In this document: piece by piece, positions 15,781 through 17,857 of the stretch | Layout: the number at the start of each line of letters is the position of its first letter | Numbering within the stretch: position 1 is the first letter of the stretch | Assembly: GCA_964405465.1 (NCBI GenBank) | Contig: CAYONZ010000066.1 | Span: 1 to 17,857, forward strand | DNA: 17,857 bases | DNA from: CAYONZ01 sp964405465 | GTDB taxonomy: Bacteria; Bdellovibrionota; Bdellovibrionia; Bdellovibrionales; JAMPXM01 | Direction of reading: 5' to 3' | Notes under the pieces: generated by a model | Told to the model about the DNA's origin: nothing | Database searches by the model: none | The model's input: the letters and a program-made list of their open reading frames with translations, nothing else | Program-made: the position numbers and the translations under genes

Positions 15781-16152
15781 ATGATCTATTTATGGATGAT
15801 ATTAATTGGTCTGGCCGCGGGAGTATGTAGCGGACTATTTGGTATTGGTGGCGGCGTAATTATTGTTTCTGTTTTGGTGCTGCTGATGGACTACACCCAA
15901 AAAGAAGCCAATGCCACTTCGCTTGTGGCTCTCATACTTCCAGTGGGAGCTCTCGGCGTTTACCGTTACTATCAAGCTGGCTATCTTGCGAAGGACAATT
16001 TCAAAAACGGTGTGATGATCGCGCTCGGTATATTTATTGGGACACTCCTGGGTTCACAGTTTGCCGTCGGCTTGCCAGAAAAACTTCTTTCCAGGTCATT
16101 CGCAGTCTTTCTGATTGTCATTGCAGTTCGAACTTGGTTTGCAAAAGGTTAG
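15781..16152 (+). CDS. Half-length TauE/SafE (TSUP) family membrane permease
   Basis: The 123-residue protein has the TSUP signature near its N-terminus ('GLAAGVCSGLFGIGGGVIIV') and three to four hydrophobic helices, ending in 'FLIVIAVRTWFAKG'. Family members usually have about 250 residues made of two such halves; this one contains a single half, so a working transporter would need to dimerise. The family moves small sulfur-containing or organic anions, but the substrate here is unknown. ATG 15781 has a GGGAGA ribosome site directly upstream and lies 11 bp after the copper ATPase stop, so the two are probably co-transcribed. The protein ends cleanly and the downstream 62 bp before the convergent kinase gene show no second half on this strand, so it looks like a naturally short form. 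Confidence 0.85.
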   Translation: MIYLWMILIGLAAGVCSGLFGIGGGVIIVSVLVLLMDYTQKEANATSLVALILPVGALGVYRYYQAGYLAKDNFKNGVMIALGIFIGTLLGSQFAVGLPEKLLSRSFAVFLIVIAVRTWFAKG

Positions 16153-16214
16153 TCTAGGGCGTCCGACCAAATGAGGAAACACCCTGATCGATAGTAAAGA
16201 ATTTGCGGACAAGC

Positions 16215-17594
16215 TTAAGCTGCTTTTGTTTCGCGCCACTTAGGCAAGAATAAGTGAATCGTCGTGCCGTGATCACTTTCATTTTCTCGTTTAACTTTAC
16301 TTTCAATCTTTATTTGAGCCCCATAAAGATCGACGTATGACTTCACTAGGGGCATACCAAAGCCCGTACCTTTTTCTCCAGAAGTACCAAGTCTTGAAGT
16401 TTGTTTTGCGGTACTGAATAAATTCTTTGCAACTTCAGCTGGCACTCCAACTCCAGTATCTATAACTTGCAGATGAATATTGTCTGGATTTTCGGTGACT
16501 CGAATCTCGATCACTGATCCTGGAAAAGAAAATTTAATTGCGTTTGATACTAAATTATTGAGCACGTTATTACTAAAAGTAACGGGTTCAGCCGAGATAA
16601 GACAGTGACTACTCCAAGTCTCCTTAGAAAAACGCAGCTTCAAATTCTTGTCTCGCAGTTTTTCTTTGAACATAAATTGGGCCTTTTCGACCATTTCTTC
16701 AATTGAAACGGCCTGCGGCTTGAATTCTTTTTTTCCTGAATTAACAGCTTGGATTTCACGAACATAGTTCAAGATATCGATAATTGTTTCTGTCGCACGC
16801 CGCATGCGTTGGCGGTGAGGTTCAATCTGGCTGTTTCCCAGGTGTTCGAGCACTAATAGACTTGTAGAGATGATCGAGAGCGGATTACTGAGGTCATGAG
16901 CTAAAACTCTGATGAGCTTTGCATTTTCTTGAAATTTTCCATCAAGTGCCAAATCTGATATTTGTAACTCATCAAATGCGGCTTTGAGCTCACCTTGTTT
17001 TTTCTTTAATTCTCGAATCGAATTGTCTTTGAAGAACTGATAGGAAAGTGAAAAGACAAGCATGGTCGCAATGGCGCAGATCAAATGGATCAGGCGAAGC
17101 AGAGATGTCTGTTCGGGGCTAAAGTCATTGAGAATGGTTAGCCCAATTCGTGAGCCAAAATACAAGACAGCCCCTCCGCATGAGAGAGCGATTGCCCAAA
17201 AAACAGATGATTTTTTGTCGAGAATAAATGTGCCCAGGGCTATGGCGACCATGAACCAAGATAAGCCAGGACTGTTGATTCCACCGGCAACAAGTGCCGT
17301 TCCAAACAAAACTAGAAATGCGCTCAAGATTAAAATATTTCCCGCCCAAACATTTGGACCACGTCTGCGAAAAACTAAATACGAAACTGTTGCAATTGCG
17401 AATGAGAGAAAGGCCATAAACGAAACGTGATACTTTCCAATGGCTGCGTAAACAAAAGTAAAAACAAAATAGAGCGCCATCGCAACCACATTAAAAATCG
17501 CAAAACCCAAGCGCGAATCATAGCTAAAATTATCTATGATCTCTTTGCGAGTAGGTAACAGAATGTCAATTTTGCGGACCTTCTTTTTAACCAT
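16215..17594 (-). CDS. Membrane sensor histidine kinase
   Basis: From ATG 17594 the product has 459 residues. An N-terminal cytoplasmic basic stretch is followed by about six membrane helices (about residues 28-188), with no recognisable periplasmic or PAS domain, so sensing probably occurs in the membrane. A short coiled coil (190-220) leads to the HisKA domain with H233 in 'LAHDLSNPLSIIS'. The HATPase domain has N351 ('NNLVSNAIKFS'), the G1 box 'DTGVGVP' from D379 and the G2 box 'GTGFGMPL' from G409. All catalytic elements are present. No response regulator gene is adjacent, so its partner lies elsewhere. The frame is open to an ATG at 17732, adding 46 residues with no domain similarity and no good ribosome site; I therefore prefer 17594, but this is uncertain. 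It converges on the TSUP gene. Nothing supportable lies in 17733-17857. Confidence 0.88.
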   Translation of the reverse strand: MVKKKVRKIDILLPTRKEIIDNFSYDSRLGFAIFNVVAMALYFVFTFVYAAIGKYHVSFMAFLSFAIATVSYLVFRRRGPNVWAGNILILSAFLVLFGTALVAGGINSPGLSWFMVAIALGTFILDKKSSVFWAIALSCGGAVLYFGSRIGLTILNDFSPEQTSLLRLIHLICAIATMLVFSLSYQFFKDNSIRELKKKQGELKAAFDELQISDLALDGKFQENAKLIRVLAHDLSNPLSIISTSLLVLEHLGNSQIEPHRQRMRRATETIIDILNYVREIQAVNSGKKEFKPQAVSIEEMVEKAQFMFKEKLRDKNLKLRFSKETWSSHCLISAEPVTFSNNVLNNLVSNAIKFSFPGSVIEIRVTENPDNIHLQVIDTGVGVPAEVAKNLFSTAKQTSRLGTSGEKGTGFGMPLVKSYVDLYGAQIKIESKVKRENESDHGTTIHLFLPKWRETKAA

Positions 17595-17857
17595 ACTTTT
17601 CTTTTTCGGCGCAAACACGGTGCTTTTGTACCAGAGAAAGGTCCTATTCGAGTCAAAACTCTGGAAATTTGCCCAAAAAGTAAAGACTTGCAAGGTGTCG
17701 CGAACTCCAGATATCTCCGCCAATCTCAACATTTCCCGGAGGAAAATTTTTCGTCAACTGTCTGCCCCACCAAGGGCTGAACTGATGAATGTCTAGAGTA
17801 GCACTCGTCGGGCGCAAGCGGACATATAGGTCGGGGTTTTGAGATGAGTCTGGATTT

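Noticed and set aside
16153..16214. Possible terminator between the convergent TSUP and kinase genes
   Set aside because: Only a distant 5-bp GTCCG/CGGAC pairing is visible, with no stable hairpin or T-run.
17595..17732. Longer N-terminus of the histidine kinase from ATG 17732
   Set aside because: The 46 extra residues show no domain or membrane pattern and the start lacks a ribosome site; not fully excluded.

Overview
The window comes from a Gram-negative (diderm) bacterium of moderate G+C content. It carries an LPS-export permease, a cell-elongation (Rod complex) operon, envelope folding and proteolysis factors, a copper pump and several multidomain signalling proteins. The receiver/J-domain/TPR fusion, the c-di-GMP (PilZ) fusion and the overall style suggest a predatory-type lineage such as Bdellovibrionota. 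This is inference: no marker gene in the window settles the taxonomy.

Layout. (1) 1-1389, minus strand: a family 2 glycosyltransferase followed 10 bp later by an LptF/LptG-type permease that runs off the left edge; together they look like an envelope-glycan/LPS unit. (2) 1441-4178: two convergent receiver proteins. One is a small degenerate receiver (phosphoacceptor Asp replaced by Ser). The other is a large intact receiver fused to a middle region, a DnaJ J domain and TPRs. Their stop codons are 5 bp apart and both proteins end in the same LFKKK tail. (3) 4340-4777: thioredoxin with a strong intrinsic terminator. (4) 4818-9468, minus strand: a tightly coupled mreC-mreD-mrdA(PBP2)-rodA operon with two 4-bp stop/start overlaps; mreB is not beside it. 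(5) 9469-9770: an AT-rich divergent control region with a perfect 14-bp palindrome and two direct repeats. (6) 9771-13494, plus strand: a membrane-anchored PpiD/SurA-type parvulin chaperone, then a subtilisin-like (S8) protease fused through a transmembrane helix to a cytoplasmic PilZ domain. (7) 13434-16152: a Cu(I) P-type ATPase whose candidate promoter lies in the upstream gene's terminator region, with a half-length TauE/SafE (TSUP) permease downstream. (8) 16215-17594, minus strand: a multi-spanning membrane histidine kinase with no response regulator beside it. The last 263 bp (17595-17857) hold no gene I can support, and there is no gene-free stretch over 300 bases.

The unifying theme is envelope construction and remodelling: LPS transport, Rod-complex peptidoglycan synthesis, periplasmic folding and regulated proteolysis, interleaved with one- and two-component style signalling. 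The most unusual gene is the S8 protease-TM-PilZ fusion, which could link intracellular c-di-GMP to an extracytoplasmic protease in a single chain. I saw no tRNA, rRNA, CRISPR array, insertion sequence or attachment site.
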